A stretch of 44,710 nucleotides of DNA from Xenorhabdus eapokensis (GCF_001908105.1 NZ_MKGQ01000025.1:1-44710); one strand, 5' to 3'; numbered from the stretch's first letter, positions 1 through 8,724 are shown. Program-made: numbers and translations. Notes: generated by a model from the sequence alone, not told the origin.

Positions 1-367
1 GTTCAGGTGGCAGGGCATCGCTGGGAAATTGAAAGTGGTTTTGAGGAAACGAAGGGGGAATGTGGCCTGGATCATTATGAAGTGCGGCAATGGCACAGTT
101 GGTATCGGCACATTACCTTATCGCTACTAGCTCATGCGGTGCTGGCGGTCTTGCGGATACGGGAGAAAAAAAACACCGACAGGATGGGTAGCCCTGAGTA
201 TCCCGGAACTGCGTAAGCTGTTGTCAAAATTGATGGAAAAAACGGGAGAGGCAGTCGAACAAATTTTACATTGGTCAGACTGGCGACGACGACACCAATA
301 CTATGCACAACAATGTCATTACCGTCGTCGGAATAACCCTATGGTGACAGAGCAATTACGGCTGTAG
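1..367 (+). pseudogene. IS701/IS4-like transposase, C-terminal fragment, frameshifted
   Basis: This is the 3' end of a DDE transposase that enters from the left edge. The first frame reads a typical C-terminal block ([14 protein letters not shown], then [10 protein letters not shown] and [13 protein letters not shown]), in which the Glu of ESGFEE is the likely third catalytic acidic residue. The frame changes at a run of eight A (166-173). The continuation is read in the next frame ([12 protein letters not shown] to the TAG at 365-367). The family assignment, IS701-like within the IS4 superfamily, is from motif memory. The shift at an A8 run could be a disabling mutation or a slippage site. 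No terminal inverted repeat could be delimited. Confidence 0.75.
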
Positions 368-414
368 TACTAAGATAATAAAAAACGTTCACCACTAATA
401 CAAAAGGAAAAGCT

Positions 415-1164
415 ATGTTCAATTTAGCAGGAAAAATTGCTTTTATTTCAGGTGGAACCAAAGGTATTGGCACGGGAATTGCCAAGGTATTGAAGCAAGC
501 TGGTGCTATTACCATCATTGCAGGTACAGATAAGGTGAGAGGGGAAGCCATTGCCAAAGAGCTGGATGTTGATTTCATACCTCTTGATGTGACTGATCAG
601 GCTGCATGTAAAAACGGGGTTGGTCAGATTGTTGAAAAATACGGCAGGCTCGATATTCTTTGTTCCAATGCAGGTATTTTTCCACAGCATTATTTGAAAG
701 ATATGACTGCGGAAGATTGGGATTTAGTGCACACCGTCAACCTTAAAGGGACATTTTTCCTGGTGCAAGCTGCGCTGAGTGTTATGGAAAAACAGCGTTA
801 CGGGCGTGTTGTTATCACTTCGTCAATAACGGGTGAGATAACGGGCATTCAGGGATACAGTCACTATGGTGCCAGTAAAGCTGGGCAACTCGGGTTTATG
901 CGTAGTGCTGCGTTGGAATATGCGGGGCAAGGTATCACCATTAATGCGGTTATGCCAGGCATGATCATGACGGAAGGCTTAAAGTCGTTTGGTGATGAAT
1001 TCCTCAGTTATGCGCAAGATATTACGCCAATGCGGGCTTTGGGTACGCCTGAAGATATTGGCTATGCTGCCTGTTTCCTGGCTTCCGATGAAGCGAAATA
1101 TATTACCGGACAAACGATTGTCGTTGATGGTGGGCAGGTTTTGCCAGAAGTACAGGAAGCCTGA
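415..1164 (+). CDS. SDR family NAD(P)-dependent oxidoreductase, UcpA-like
   Basis: A classical short-chain dehydrogenase/reductase of 249 residues, the usual length. Visible family marks are the glycine-rich cofactor motif GGTKGIG near residue 14, SNAG near 85, the catalytic Ser in ITSSITG, the YxxxK pair in SHYGASK, and the C-terminal TGQTIVVDGGQ. The ending VVDGGQVLPE resembles E. coli UcpA and FabG-like enzymes, but the substrate cannot be read from sequence. The start is supported by AAGGAAAAG just upstream of the ATG. It stands alone between the transposase remnant and queH, so an operon partner is unlikely. Confidence 0.85.
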   Translation: MFNLAGKIAFISGGTKGIGTGIAKVLKQAGAITIIAGTDKVRGEAIAKELDVDFIPLDVTDQAACKNGVGQIVEKYGRLDILCSNAGIFPQHYLKDMTAEDWDLVHTVNLKGTFFLVQAALSVMEKQRYGRVVITSSITGEITGIQGYSHYGASKAGQLGFMRSAALEYAGQGITINAVMPGMIMTEGLKSFGDEFLSYAQDITPMRALGTPEDIGYAACFLASDEAKYITGQTIVVDGGQVLPEVQEA

Positions 1165-1284
1165 TTATTTTGCAAAGATTGTCGTAAGGCTGTAGAAAAA
1201 GGTAAAATATCAATCCAGTAAACACAGGGAGGGGGATTTGTTCTCTTCCTGATTTTTTATTGTCTGAATCAGGTAAGAAATATT

Positions 1285-1953
1285 ATGTCACTGAATTATG
1301 AACGTAAATCTCTTCCACTGCCAAGCGGACACACAAAAGTGCTATTGCACTCATGTTGTGCGCCATGTTCTGGGGAAGTGATGGAAGCAATGTTGGCTTC
1401 AGGAATTGATTTCACAATATTTTTCTATAACCCCAATATTCATCCCCTGAAAGAATACGAACTGCGTAAAGATGAAAATATCCGTTTTGCGCAGGAAATG
1501 GGCATTCCTTTTATTGATGCAGACTACGACCGTGATAATTGGTTTGAACGTGCAAAGGGAATGGAAAATGAGCCTGAACGTGGCATTCGTTGCACAATGT
1601 GTTTTGATATGCGTTTCGAACGAACAGCACTTTATGCCTACGAACATGGTTTCCCTGTGATTACCAGTTCACTCGGTATTTCACGTTGGAAAAATATGCA
1701 ACAGATCAATGAATGTGGGGTTCGTGCCGCTTCCCGCTATCCTGGCTTAATGTATTGGGAATATAACTGGCGCAAAGGGGGCGGCTCTGCTCGTATGATA
1801 GAAATCAGTAAACGTGAAGAGTTCTATCAGCAGGAATATTGTGGCTGTATCTACTCGCTGCGGGATACTAATCGCCATCGCCTGGCTACCGGCCGTGAAA
1901 GAATTAAATTAGGTACAGTCTTTTATAGTGCAGATAGCAAGAAAAAAGAATAA
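1285..1953 (+). CDS. queH: Epoxyqueuosine reductase QueH
   Basis: QueH (DUF208) reduces epoxyqueuosine to queuosine in tRNA, the last step of queuosine synthesis, and does the job of the unrelated QueG. The protein has 222 residues. The metal-binding cysteines are obvious: HSCCAPC at residues 22-28, RCTMC in the middle and YCGC near the C-terminus. The motifs FYNPNIHP and [10 protein letters not shown] are characteristic of the family. The enzyme is cytosolic and binds a 4Fe-4S cluster. Nothing next to it belongs to the same pathway. Confidence 0.92.
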   Translation: MSLNYERKSLPLPSGHTKVLLHSCCAPCSGEVMEAMLASGIDFTIFFYNPNIHPLKEYELRKDENIRFAQEMGIPFIDADYDRDNWFERAKGMENEPERGIRCTMCFDMRFERTALYAYEHGFPVITSSLGISRWKNMQQINECGVRAASRYPGLMYWEYNWRKGGGSARMIEISKREEFYQQEYCGCIYSLRDTNRHRLATGRERIKLGTVFYSADSKKKE

Positions 1954-1978
1954 AAAAAGCCTGCACGGAAGGCAGGCT
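1952..1978 (-). terminator. Rho-independent terminator, minus-strand polarity
   Basis: The 7-bp stem AGCCTGC/GCAGGCT (1958-1964 with 1972-1978) is preceded on the plus strand by seven A, which read as a U-tract on the minus strand. It would end transcription coming from the exsA-like gene, whose stop is about 280 bases away. It directly abuts the queH stop codon, so it may also slow plus-strand transcription. Confidence 0.6.
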
Positions 1979-2254
1979 AAAGATACGGCAAATATAAAAA
2001 TCCCTGGTGGTGACTTAGAGCTTAGTCGGATTAGCTCTAAACAGTGATGAGTCACCATGACTATAAGTGAGATGAGATACCGCCGTCCAATGGATTGCAC
2101 AGATCAATAAGGAGAGATTGATCGATAAAAACGATCATACATGATTTGGGTGATATCTTAGGCTAATTGTGGTTGCGGCTTTTCAGTTTGATTTAAAACT
2201 GGAAAGCCTTGATTTATGGGATATAGTACTAACTATTAGTTATTAAATGAATGA
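1979..2254. other. Intergenic stretch with a 13-bp hairpin
   Basis: This is a gene-free gap between queH and the convergent exsA-like gene. The one clear structure is a 13-bp hairpin, arms 2177-2189 and 2196-2208, with one T/G wobble and a 6-base loop. It carries no long T-tract on either strand, so it is a stem-loop of uncertain role. I see no ORF with a credible start. Confidence 0.4.
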
Positions 2255-3070
2255 TTAATCTTTGCCGTATCTGGAGCGGTTCGGTGTACAGCCAAAGCGT
2301 CGGCGATAGCTTTGGGTGAAATAGGATTGGCTGGAAAAACCCGATTCCAATGAAATATCGGCGATATTCATTTCGCTATTTAGTAATAATTGATGTGCAT
2401 AAAGAATACGCTGTTCACTGATCCAGGCTTTGGGTGAAGTGCCATAGACACTGCTAAAAAGCTCCTTAAAAGAAGTTAATCCCATACCGAATTCACGGGC
2501 GAAGTCATTCAATTTCCATTCTTTGAGGTAGTGAGCCTCCATAAATGTTTGCAGGCGTTCTACCTGACGGTTACTTAATTTTCGTAGAATAGACATTAAC
2601 AATGTTCCCTGTTTACCCAAGGAAAGCAGCAATAGTAACTCCTCAACCCTTAGTTGAACCAACGCAGGCGGGGAATCATGCGCCAGTAAGTTCGCCAGCC
2701 CGCGAATGCTTTCTGTTAACAAGGGAAACTGGTCAAATGGAATCAACCGATAAGCAGGAAATGCCTGTCGCTCTAACTGACTTAATAATGATCCGAAACG
2801 CTGTAAAAAACTACGTAAAAACTCCATGTGTAAGGGTAACCATAATAGCTGACAATTTTCCGTATTGGTTTTAGCTGCATAACTTCCGGGGTGGGTAAAA
2901 AGGATCTGATTCGATTTAATGTGATGAGTGTTTATACAATCTTTCCACACCATTTCGCCATCGAGTAAAATATATAGCCCTCTTTGTTTATGTTCCAGAA
3001 TATTGAAATCCGGCATAGTTAATGGGATCGTGCAAATATTCTTTTGATTTAAGCCCGTCGTCCTTTTCAT
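2255..3070 (-). CDS. exsA: AraC/XylS-family activator, ExsA/LcrF-like
   Basis: A 271-residue regulator with an N-terminal ligand/partner domain (about residues 1-160) and a C-terminal AraC double helix-turn-helix (about 170-268). The C-terminal half is strikingly like the type III secretion activator ExsA of Pseudomonas as I recall it: HYLKEWKLNDFAREFGMG, TSFKELFSSVYG, RILYAHQLLLNSEMNIADIS and FSSQSYFTQSYRRRFGCTP all match nearly residue for residue. The N-terminal part also follows ExsA (LLWLPL, SFLQRFGSLLS, RVEELLLLL). ExsA normally activates an injectisome regulon and is held by the anti-activator ExsD. No secretion gene, exsC, exsD or exsE lies in this window, so here it stands alone. The long AT-rich gap upstream may hold its promoter. 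Orthology is inferred and the target genes are unknown. Confidence 0.85.
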   Translation of the reverse strand: MKRTTGLNQKNICTIPLTMPDFNILEHKQRGLYILLDGEMVWKDCINTHHIKSNQILFTHPGSYAAKTNTENCQLLWLPLHMEFLRSFLQRFGSLLSQLERQAFPAYRLIPFDQFPLLTESIRGLANLLAHDSPPALVQLRVEELLLLLSLGKQGTLLMSILRKLSNRQVERLQTFMEAHYLKEWKLNDFAREFGMGLTSFKELFSSVYGTSPKAWISEQRILYAHQLLLNSEMNIADISLESGFSSQSYFTQSYRRRFGCTPNRSRYGKD

Positions 3071-3895
3071 TTAATACTCCTAATTTTCCGTATCGTGAGT
3101 AATCATTTTTTGATGAGTGCATGAAGTGTTTTTATTATTAAATAACCGCTGGCATTATATAGCTAAATAAATATTTGTGTTAGATTTAAGTGTGTTTTTT
3201 TTACGACTGAAAATTATTTGTCTGTTTTTTACCTTAATTTGATTGATATTTGTATGATTGTTTTTAAGGTTTTGTTAATATTGAAGTGATTTATATTTAT
3301 CTATGATTGTATTTATTAAAGTACTTGTTATTAAAAATATCAACAATACTATAGGTTTGTTTTTTATTATTTTTATTTGCAAATGTCATTTTATTTAATT
3401 GTTTGTATTATAATATGATGGAATCATTGTTCATTAATGAGAGATGAAACGTTGACTCATTATGCAAATGAATACTGCTATTGAAATAGAAATTCCGTAT
3501 TAAAAAATATCAATTCCGGTTGATCTATATAATTTAAATAATGTGAGATTAACCCATTTAGTTTTGGTTATTACATAACTTATAGATTAAATATCCATAA
3601 TTCAAATAGCTATGAAGCATAATGTGTTTTCATGATTCTAAATATAATGTATTTTTGTTTATAGATTTTTCTTATTGTTAATGGATTGTGAATTTGCGTG
3701 ATTGGTATAATATGAAATGCTTTATCCGTGTAATAACGCTATAAATCCCTTCGTTATAGCTTCGTAGATTGTTTTTTATACTTGTACAATGGTAGGATGT
3801 GTTTCCACTGCCTGTTTCTATTACCTGCTAAGGCATATGTATAGATATATTTTGCTGATGATATATAAGAAAAAACCACAAAAACGAGAACACAT
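3071..3895. other. 825-base AT-rich intergenic region
   Basis: This is an unusually long and very AT-rich gap between the divergent exsA-like gene and the bactofilin gene. It must contain both promoters. I find no ORF with a ribosome binding site and no tRNA-like fold. Such AT-rich stretches are typical H-NS targets and often mark acquired or decayed DNA. That role is inference. Confidence 0.5.
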
Positions 3896-4564
3896 ATGAA
3901 AATGTATCGTTTTTCAGACAACACTTTTTTATGCAGTGTATGGCTCCTTTGGGGAATTGCATTGGGACTATATCTGTATGGTGCTCATTTTAGTTGCACC
4001 ATAACAGCAATTTTATCTCTTTTAGCTTTAGTGTTTTACTTTATGAAAATGAAATTGAGAATCAACGCTATGTTTGGAAAAAAAACAACCGAGGCAGCTA
4101 TTGCCAGCTCTACGATACCTGCTATGAGTGTCAAGCCTGAAGAGAAAAAATTACCTGAAGCTGAGATCCGCCCTAATACTATTATTGCAAAAAACTCTGT
4201 CTTTAAGGGGGATGTCGAAATGGAAGGGGATATCCAAATCTGGGGGAAAGTCATTGGCAATATCCGTGTAAAAGGTGGTGCCATTCGGATTATGCATGCT
4301 GGAAAAGTGGAAGGTGAGCTGAATGCACCTGAAATTATCATTGATGGCCATGTTGAAGGCACGTGCTGTGCGGAAACACTAGATATCCTGGAACATGGTG
4401 AGTTACGGGGCATTAGCCGTTGCGGCAGTATGTCAATTCGACGTGGTGGATTGTTTTTTGGTCAGTCTGAACAGGTTGATAATAAGAAAAAGTCAGAAAT
4501 GGAACGCGTTGTTTCCATTAAAGAAAATCAGGGTGATAAACCAAAAGTGAAAAGCAACGCTTGA
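3896..4564 (+). CDS. Bactofilin family polymer-forming protein (CcmA-like)
   Basis: A 222-residue protein with two N-terminal hydrophobic segments (about residues 12-28 and 32-50), a charged linker, and then a bactofilin beta-helix domain (about 95-190). The repeats in that domain appear as short beta strands with conserved glycines: GDVEMEGDIQIWGKVIGNI, then GKVEGELNAPEIIIDGHVEG. It resembles Proteus CcmA, which affects cell curvature. The membrane anchors suggest it polymerises on the inner face of the membrane and influences cell shape. The C-terminal 35 residues are lysine-rich. No partner peptidase is adjacent. The start is the second-frame ATG after GAGAAC. Confidence 0.82.
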   Translation: MKMYRFSDNTFLCSVWLLWGIALGLYLYGAHFSCTITAILSLLALVFYFMKMKLRINAMFGKKTTEAAIASSTIPAMSVKPEEKKLPEAEIRPNTIIAKNSVFKGDVEMEGDIQIWGKVIGNIRVKGGAIRIMHAGKVEGELNAPEIIIDGHVEGTCCAETLDILEHGELRGISRCGSMSIRRGGLFFGQSEQVDNKKKSEMERVVSIKENQGDKPKVKSNA

Positions 4565-4580
4565 GAATCAAGGAGGCGTT

Positions 4581-4909
4581 GTGGTTATCGAATTGGAAAC
4601 AGAAAGGTTGTGGCTCCGTGCCTTCCATTCTCGCCTTTTGTTGAAATTGGCTGGCGTTTGGATAAGCCATTTTGGGGACAAGGCTATACTTGTGAAGCCG
4701 CCCACAGAATTTTTGACTGCGCATTTACAGAAATCGGGTTGGAGGAGATTGTCGCTTTTACTACGGTTTCTAATTACCGCTCTGAAAGGGTCATGAAAAA
4801 ATTGGATATGGTCAGGGATGAAAAAACATTTCTCCATCCTGGGCTGGAAGCAGATCACCCATTAAGGGAACATGTTCTGTACCGGCTTAAGCGTTCAGAT
4901 TTTGTATGA
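4581..4909 (+). pseudogene. GNAT N-acetyltransferase remnant (internal deletion, frameshift)
   Basis: The opening residues ELETERLWLRAF are the usual N-terminus of RimJ/RimL-type GNAT enzymes. They are followed, in a different frame from about 4625, by the C-terminal half: FSPFVEIGWRLDKPFWGQGY (the acetyl-CoA-binding region), then NYRSERVMKKLDM and EHVLYRL. About 70 residues that normally separate these blocks are missing and the frame is broken, so no intact enzyme is made. The C-terminal part alone could be read from 4610 as a 99-residue peptide, but it lacks the N-terminal strands. Confidence 0.78.
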
Positions 4910-4922
4910 TAATGGTTAAACA

Positions 4923-4962
4923 CCATCAAGGTTATCCTAATGGATGGAGATAACCTTGATGG
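4923..4962. terminator. 14-bp perfect hairpin between convergent genes
   Basis: The arms 4923-4936 and 4949-4962 are perfectly complementary around a 12-base loop. It lies between the GNAT remnant and the convergent repressor gene and follows them closely on both sides, which fits a bidirectional terminator. T-tracts are weak on both strands. It also marks the left edge of the prophage-like region. Confidence 0.55.
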
Positions 4963-4983
4963 AAACTGTTTTATGCCGAATTA

Positions 4984-5604
4984 CTATTGTCTGGATATGA
5001 CCAGAGCAACGCGGCCGATAAACCTGATGTCACTGATAGCACAATCAAAAGTGACGTCGCTATCGCTGACCCGAATCTTGCTGATTGGGATTTTGGCAAT
5101 CTTTTTGATACTGTGCATACCTTCAATATCCACCAGCCATAAGCCATCTTGAATATTACCTTCCTGAGTATCCAGCAGATACCATGAAGCACCATCATCA
5201 ATAATCAGCGGATTTTTCAGTTCTTTGGAAACCAATTCACTGTCCAAAATCACAGGGTTAGCTTCATTGAGCTTACCACCCGACAGTTTTACACGAGAGA
5301 TGGATGGGGCAATGATATCTGCCAACCGTTCCGCTTTTTTGCTGCTTTCTCCATCTGGAAATATTTCTCCCTGACCCGTGCTCAGCCACAGCAGTGAAGC
5401 ACCAGTTTCGAGATTGCACTGGATGATCCAATCCGCTGGAAAGCTATCACGAAGGTAGCGGTTTGCCATCGTGCTTTTGGAAACGCCCAAATGGTCACTT
5501 AGGGCCTGACGTGATTTAAATCCATATGCGCGGACAAGACGTTCAATAGCAGGTCTTCCCCCACTATCGGCCCCCATTTTGATCTCAATATTGGTATTTT
5601 TCAT
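4984..5604 (-). CDS. Phage CI-type repressor (P2/186-like)
   Basis: A 206-residue repressor with an N-terminal helix-turn-helix (about residues 18-65: AIERLVRAYG, QALSDHLGVSKSTMANR) followed by WIIQCNLETGASLLWLSTG, which is typical of the Phage_CI_repr family. The C-terminal 100 residues match the oligomerisation domain of 186-type CI and show no S24 protease Ser-Lys catalytic dyad. Like 186 CI, it is therefore probably inactivated by an SOS-induced antirepressor rather than by RecA-stimulated self-cleavage. It is divergent from the early genes, as in P2-like lysis/lysogeny switches. The nearby LexA-controlled operon is the likely source of induction. Confidence 0.85.
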   Translation of the reverse strand: MKNTNIEIKMGADSGGRPAIERLVRAYGFKSRQALSDHLGVSKSTMANRYLRDSFPADWIIQCNLETGASLLWLSTGQGEIFPDGESSKKAERLADIIAPSISRVKLSGGKLNEANPVILDSELVSKELKNPLIIDDGASWYLLDTQEGNIQDGLWLVDIEGMHSIKKIAKIPISKIRVSDSDVTFDCAISDIRFIGRVALVISRQ

Positions 5605-5777
5605 TGACAGTACAGATAAGAGCTATTAGTATCCCATCAAAGTTCTCGATGTGAGATCACTGATGAGCCCGAACTGGTTAAGCTGAAAACCATTGAGAGA
5701 TATTGCATCATGAACGCCCAGATTTCAATCTTTATGCCTGATATCGAAATATTTCAAGAATACTATTGAGGGAAAAT
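5605..5777. promoter_or_regulatory. Divergent early control region between repressor and early genes
   Basis: This 173-base gap separates the minus-strand repressor gene from the plus-strand early operon, the position of the switch promoters in P2-like phages. I could not identify a convincing pair of repeated operator sequences by eye. The region is assigned from position only. Confidence 0.4.
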
Positions 5778-6116
5778 ATGGCGAATACTGAGAACGAAAA
5801 GTTTGCCCAAATTAACCTCGGTCAGCGGCTGGCAGGATTGAATCACCTGTCGAAGATTAGGGCGACATATTGGGGTGACAATGAAAAGGAGTTAAATCGG
5901 TTTTTTGCTGATATGCGTGATAAAAGAGATGCTTACTACGAAGAGAATAAACGAGCGTTATCTGCCATTTTTTATTTGGCGAATATCCCGCGTGCGCGCC
6001 ACGATAGTGAATTCAACCATTTTACCCAAGAGGAAAAACAGGCGCTGATCAAGGCGATGAATCATATCAAGGTTGTTGTTAGCCAATTTCCGAAGTACCT
6101 GACACTGCCTAATTAA
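5778..6116 (+). CDS. DUF5347 family phage protein
   Basis: A 112-residue soluble charged protein of a family (DUF5347) that I recognise from prophages of Xenorhabdus, Photorhabdus and Providencia. It sits first in the early operon, where P2/186 carry the cII or cox-like regulator. The ATG at 5778 is chosen because GAGGGA lies 5 bases upstream. A TTG at 5766 would add MREN but has no binding site. The central part (ELNRFFADMRDKRDAYYEENKRALSAIFYLA) is helical, and no DNA-binding motif is evident. Function unknown. Confidence 0.75.
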   Translation: MANTENEKFAQINLGQRLAGLNHLSKIRATYWGDNEKELNRFFADMRDKRDAYYEENKRALSAIFYLANIPRARHDSEFNHFTQEEKQALIKAMNHIKVVVSQFPKYLTLPN

Positions 6117-6204
6117 TGGTAGTTTTCTAAACACGTTATCTCTTTTTTTGAATAAATGGCATGAATACGCCAGGCTCTTGCTCGTCTTTTATATGGTGAA
6201 ATTG

Positions 6205-8091
6205 ATGAATAGTAACGTTATTACTTATGAACAAAACATGCCGCAAGGTGTTTCAATGGCGGAACGCCTGTTATGGAAAGTTAATGCGGAAGATCATCAA
6301 TGGCGTCACCAATATATAGGACAAATGCCGGATTTTCTGGCGAAATACTTTAGCCGACGTTATATCGATATCTTTAATCGCTCAGGTCGCCGTGATGCAA
6401 ATTCTTTTTTAAGAAAAACGGTTGGACGGAATGTCTTGCCAAGATTGCAGTTAGTAAAAGAAAGATATCAGTTTAGTCATTATATTTCTGGTATGACGCC
6501 TTTTCCTTTTATTGAACAATTGGAAAATATGGCAACGTATGATCGCAAACAACTTTTGCAACTTGCCCACGACATTTCCGTTTTTATTTCTGATAATTAT
6601 GAGCACTATTCTTTGCAAGTTTCCCAAAAACATTCATCAACTTCTGTTGGTTGCAAAGATGAGTCATTTTCCCGTGTCGCTAAATTGTACCAATTACTGG
6701 CAAAGCTGACTTTGCAATGTGGCACTCATCCCCCTTATTGGCAGCGTTTTAATCGTGGCCGCAAAATGCTATCTGTTGATCAACTCTGTTCGGGTATGTT
6801 GCGCATGATGTCTGCCCGTTGGTGGTATTTTCGTTTAAAGCATTTACGGGATATCCAATCTGAACATATGGCCATTGCCGTTGGGCAGGTACAGCAAGTT
6901 GCTTCTCCTTATGTTTCACGTCAGGCATTGCGGGAATGGCTGGAACAAAAACGGCGCAATCGTGAATTTTTCAAGCATTTCGAGTTGGAAAATGAAAAAG
7001 GGGAACGAATTTCACTGGCAGAGACCGTGATTCATAGCAACGCGAATCCAGCGATCCGACGTTGTGAATTGATGGTCAGAATGCGCGGTTTCGAAGATAT
7101 TGCCGACAAGATGGGTTGTGTTGGGGAATTTTATACCATCACGGCTCCTGCAAAATATCATGCTGTCCAGCACAAGGGTGGGTTTGTCAAATCCTGGAAT
7201 GGCGCAACGCCACGTGATACCCAGCGTTATTTATGTCGTGTTTGGGCAAAAGCCAGGGCTGCGTTGGCACGGGCGGAAATTGACCTATTTGGTTTCCGTG
7301 TGGTGGAACCACATCATGATGGCACTCCTCATTGGCATCTGGTGCTGTTTATGTTGCCGGAGCATTTGCAGCAAGTCAGAAAAATCCTTGGGCATTATGC
7401 CTGTCAGGAAGAGCAGGGAGAATTGCAGGATGATGAAGCCAAAAAAGCGCGTTTTCATTATCGGGCGATCGATCCCAATAAAGGCAGTGCAACCGGTTAT
7501 ATTGCCAAGTACATTTCCAAAAATATTGATGGATATGCGCTGGAAGAGGAAAAAGACCATGAAACCGGTGAATCCCTGCGCGATATGGCAAAATCAGTAA
7601 CTGCTTGGGCGAGTCGCTGGCGTATTCGTCAGTTTCAACAAATTGGTGGCGCTCCCGTTTCGGTTTGGCGCGAATTGCGTCGGCTCAGGCAAACACGCCT
7701 GTCTGACCAAAAAATAAACGCAGTGTTGCAGGCGGCAGATGAGGGAAATTGGGCTGCTTATACCCAAGCACAGGGCGGACCTTGGGTTTCACGTTGTGAT
7801 TTAGTTATTCGCTTATCTTACAAAAATATCCCTTTTGGCAGCCCTTATGGCGAAGATGTTCAATCCATACAAGGCGTGACTTCACCATTTTTGCCCTATG
7901 CGGAATTTATTTGTACACGAATCCATCAGTGGAGCATTGTGCCGAAATCAGACCCCGCTATTACATCCGAACAAATTGCTTATAAAATGAGCAGGAAATT
8001 TCCCTCTTGGAGTTCTGTCAATAACTGTACGGATGAACAGGAAAGTAGCAAGATACCGTATTCTACAGACTGTAGAATTGCCATAGCATGA
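6205..8091 (+). CDS. Rolling-circle replication initiator, P2 gpA-like
   Basis: An HUH endonuclease of the phage P2 A family, which nicks the phage origin and starts rolling-circle replication. The metal-binding motif is PHHDGTPHWHLVL with the paired histidines at residues 376 and 378. The two catalytic tyrosines appear in YIAKY (residues 432 and 436), the same Y-x3-Y spacing as in P2 A. Length is 628 residues from ATG 6205, which has GGTGA upstream; the frame is open back to a TTG at 6148 with no binding site. P2 A is larger, about 760 residues, so the C-terminus here is shorter. The origin in P2 lies inside this gene. It is odd to find it kept in an element with no capsid genes. Confidence 0.88.
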   Translation: MNSNVITYEQNMPQGVSMAERLLWKVNAEDHQWRHQYIGQMPDFLAKYFSRRYIDIFNRSGRRDANSFLRKTVGRNVLPRLQLVKERYQFSHYISGMTPFPFIEQLENMATYDRKQLLQLAHDISVFISDNYEHYSLQVSQKHSSTSVGCKDESFSRVAKLYQLLAKLTLQCGTHPPYWQRFNRGRKMLSVDQLCSGMLRMMSARWWYFRLKHLRDIQSEHMAIAVGQVQQVASPYVSRQALREWLEQKRRNREFFKHFELENEKGERISLAETVIHSNANPAIRRCELMVRMRGFEDIADKMGCVGEFYTITAPAKYHAVQHKGGFVKSWNGATPRDTQRYLCRVWAKARAALARAEIDLFGFRVVEPHHDGTPHWHLVLFMLPEHLQQVRKILGHYACQEEQGELQDDEAKKARFHYRAIDPNKGSATGYIAKYISKNIDGYALEEEKDHETGESLRDMAKSVTAWASRWRIRQFQQIGGAPVSVWRELRRLRQTRLSDQKINAVLQAADEGNWAAYTQAQGGPWVSRCDLVIRLSYKNIPFGSPYGEDVQSIQGVTSPFLPYAEFICTRIHQWSIVPKSDPAITSEQIAYKMSRKFPSWSSVNNCTDEQESSKIPYSTDCRIAIA

Positions 8092-8206
8092 AAATCAATC
8101 AAATTAGCAAATATTTCTGCTAAAACAACAGGCAATAGTGACTAACTAGCAAATTTAATGACTAAAACAGGTAAAAACTACTTTAATTTTAGTCTTATTA
8201 CGTGTA

Positions 8207-8222
8207 CTGTATATATATACAG
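8207..8222. promoter_or_regulatory. Perfect LexA (SOS) box
   Basis: The sequence CTGTATATATATACAG matches the consensus CTGT-(AT)4-ACAG exactly and is a full palindrome, flanked by TA and T as in the strongest E. coli SOS boxes. It lies 8 bases before the ATG at 8231 and overlaps the probable promoter -10, so LexA would block the downstream two-gene operon until DNA damage. Confidence 0.92.
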
Positions 8223-8230
8223 TTTCTTAT

Positions 8231-8488
8231 ATGGAGGCAGATAGATCAGTGGAATCTCTTATAGAATCATTGGTAGCGCAACGTATCAATTTCATTGCTC
8301 GGATGGCAACAAGTTGCGAATGCAATCATGCAGAAGACAAAGAGCTGGCACTGGTTTGGATAGCAGAGCTATCTGCACCTTATGAAAAAAGGTTTAACAG
8401 TTACCAGAGTAAACAGGAGAGCAATCTGTTAGGTAATGAGGTGAGCGGCAACAAAATATTAGGGAATTCGGGTTCAATAGAAGAATAG
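8231..8488 (+). CDS. Small SOS-controlled protein of unknown function
   Basis: A predicted 85-residue protein directly behind the LexA box and before the DinI-like gene. I do not recognise the family. The N-terminal half looks helical (SVESLIESLVAQRINFIARMATS), with two close cysteines (CEC). The C-terminal 25 residues are Asn/Gly/Ser-rich and probably disordered. The ATG at 8231 has no binding site upstream. GGAGG at 8233-8237 would instead serve a GTG at 8249, giving a protein of 79 residues. Position suggests an induction role such as the Tum antirepressor of phage 186, but there is no sequence evidence for that. Confidence 0.6.
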   Translation: MEADRSVESLIESLVAQRINFIARMATSCECNHAEDKELALVWIAELSAPYEKRFNSYQSKQESNLLGNEVSGNKILGNSGSIEE

Positions 8489-8506
8489 GTTTGGCGGGGG
8501 AAAAGG

Positions 8507-8653
8507 ATGCGAGTAGAGATACTTTTCGATAAACAAGCTAAGGTTTCTGAATCAGTCATATCTTCATTAGAAAGTGAACTAAAAAAAAGAATATTACCAC
8601 ACTATCCTGATACAAATTTTAGCATTGGAATTAGTAGTAGCATTTCATTGTAA
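8507..8653 (+). CDS. DinI-like protein, short
   Basis: A 48-residue ORF starting MRVEILFDKQAKVSESV, which matches the first strand and helix of DinI (E. coli MRIEVTIAKTS...). It continues LESELKKRILPHYPDTNFSI, the second part of the same fold. Full DinI proteins have about 80 residues, so the C-terminal helix is missing and the gene may be truncated. DinI modulates RecA filaments, and phage DinI/Tum proteins link SOS to prophage induction. AAAAGG precedes the ATG. It lies 18 bases after the unknown small gene under the same LexA box and is followed at once by a strong hairpin. Confidence 0.7.
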   Translation: MRVEILFDKQAKVSESVISSLESELKKRILPHYPDTNFSIGISSSISL

Positions 8654-8664
8654 TAAGAGATAAT

Positions 8665-8699
8665 AGCCAAGGGCAGGAAATGGTTTCCTGCCCTTGGCT
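8665..8699 (+). terminator. Strong 16-bp hairpin ending the SOS operon
   Basis: The perfect arms 8665-8680 and 8684-8699 surround a 3-base loop and are followed by TTATTT. Position 11 bases after the DinI-like stop codon fits a terminator that separates the SOS operon from the late genes. Confidence 0.75.
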
Positions 8700-8724
8700 T
8701 ATTTGGATTAAATTGTTCTTCATT

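Noticed and set aside
7100..7600. 166-residue frame overlapping the replication initiator on the same strand.
   Set aside because: The initiator frame has clear HUH and YxxxY motifs; this one is an off-frame shadow.
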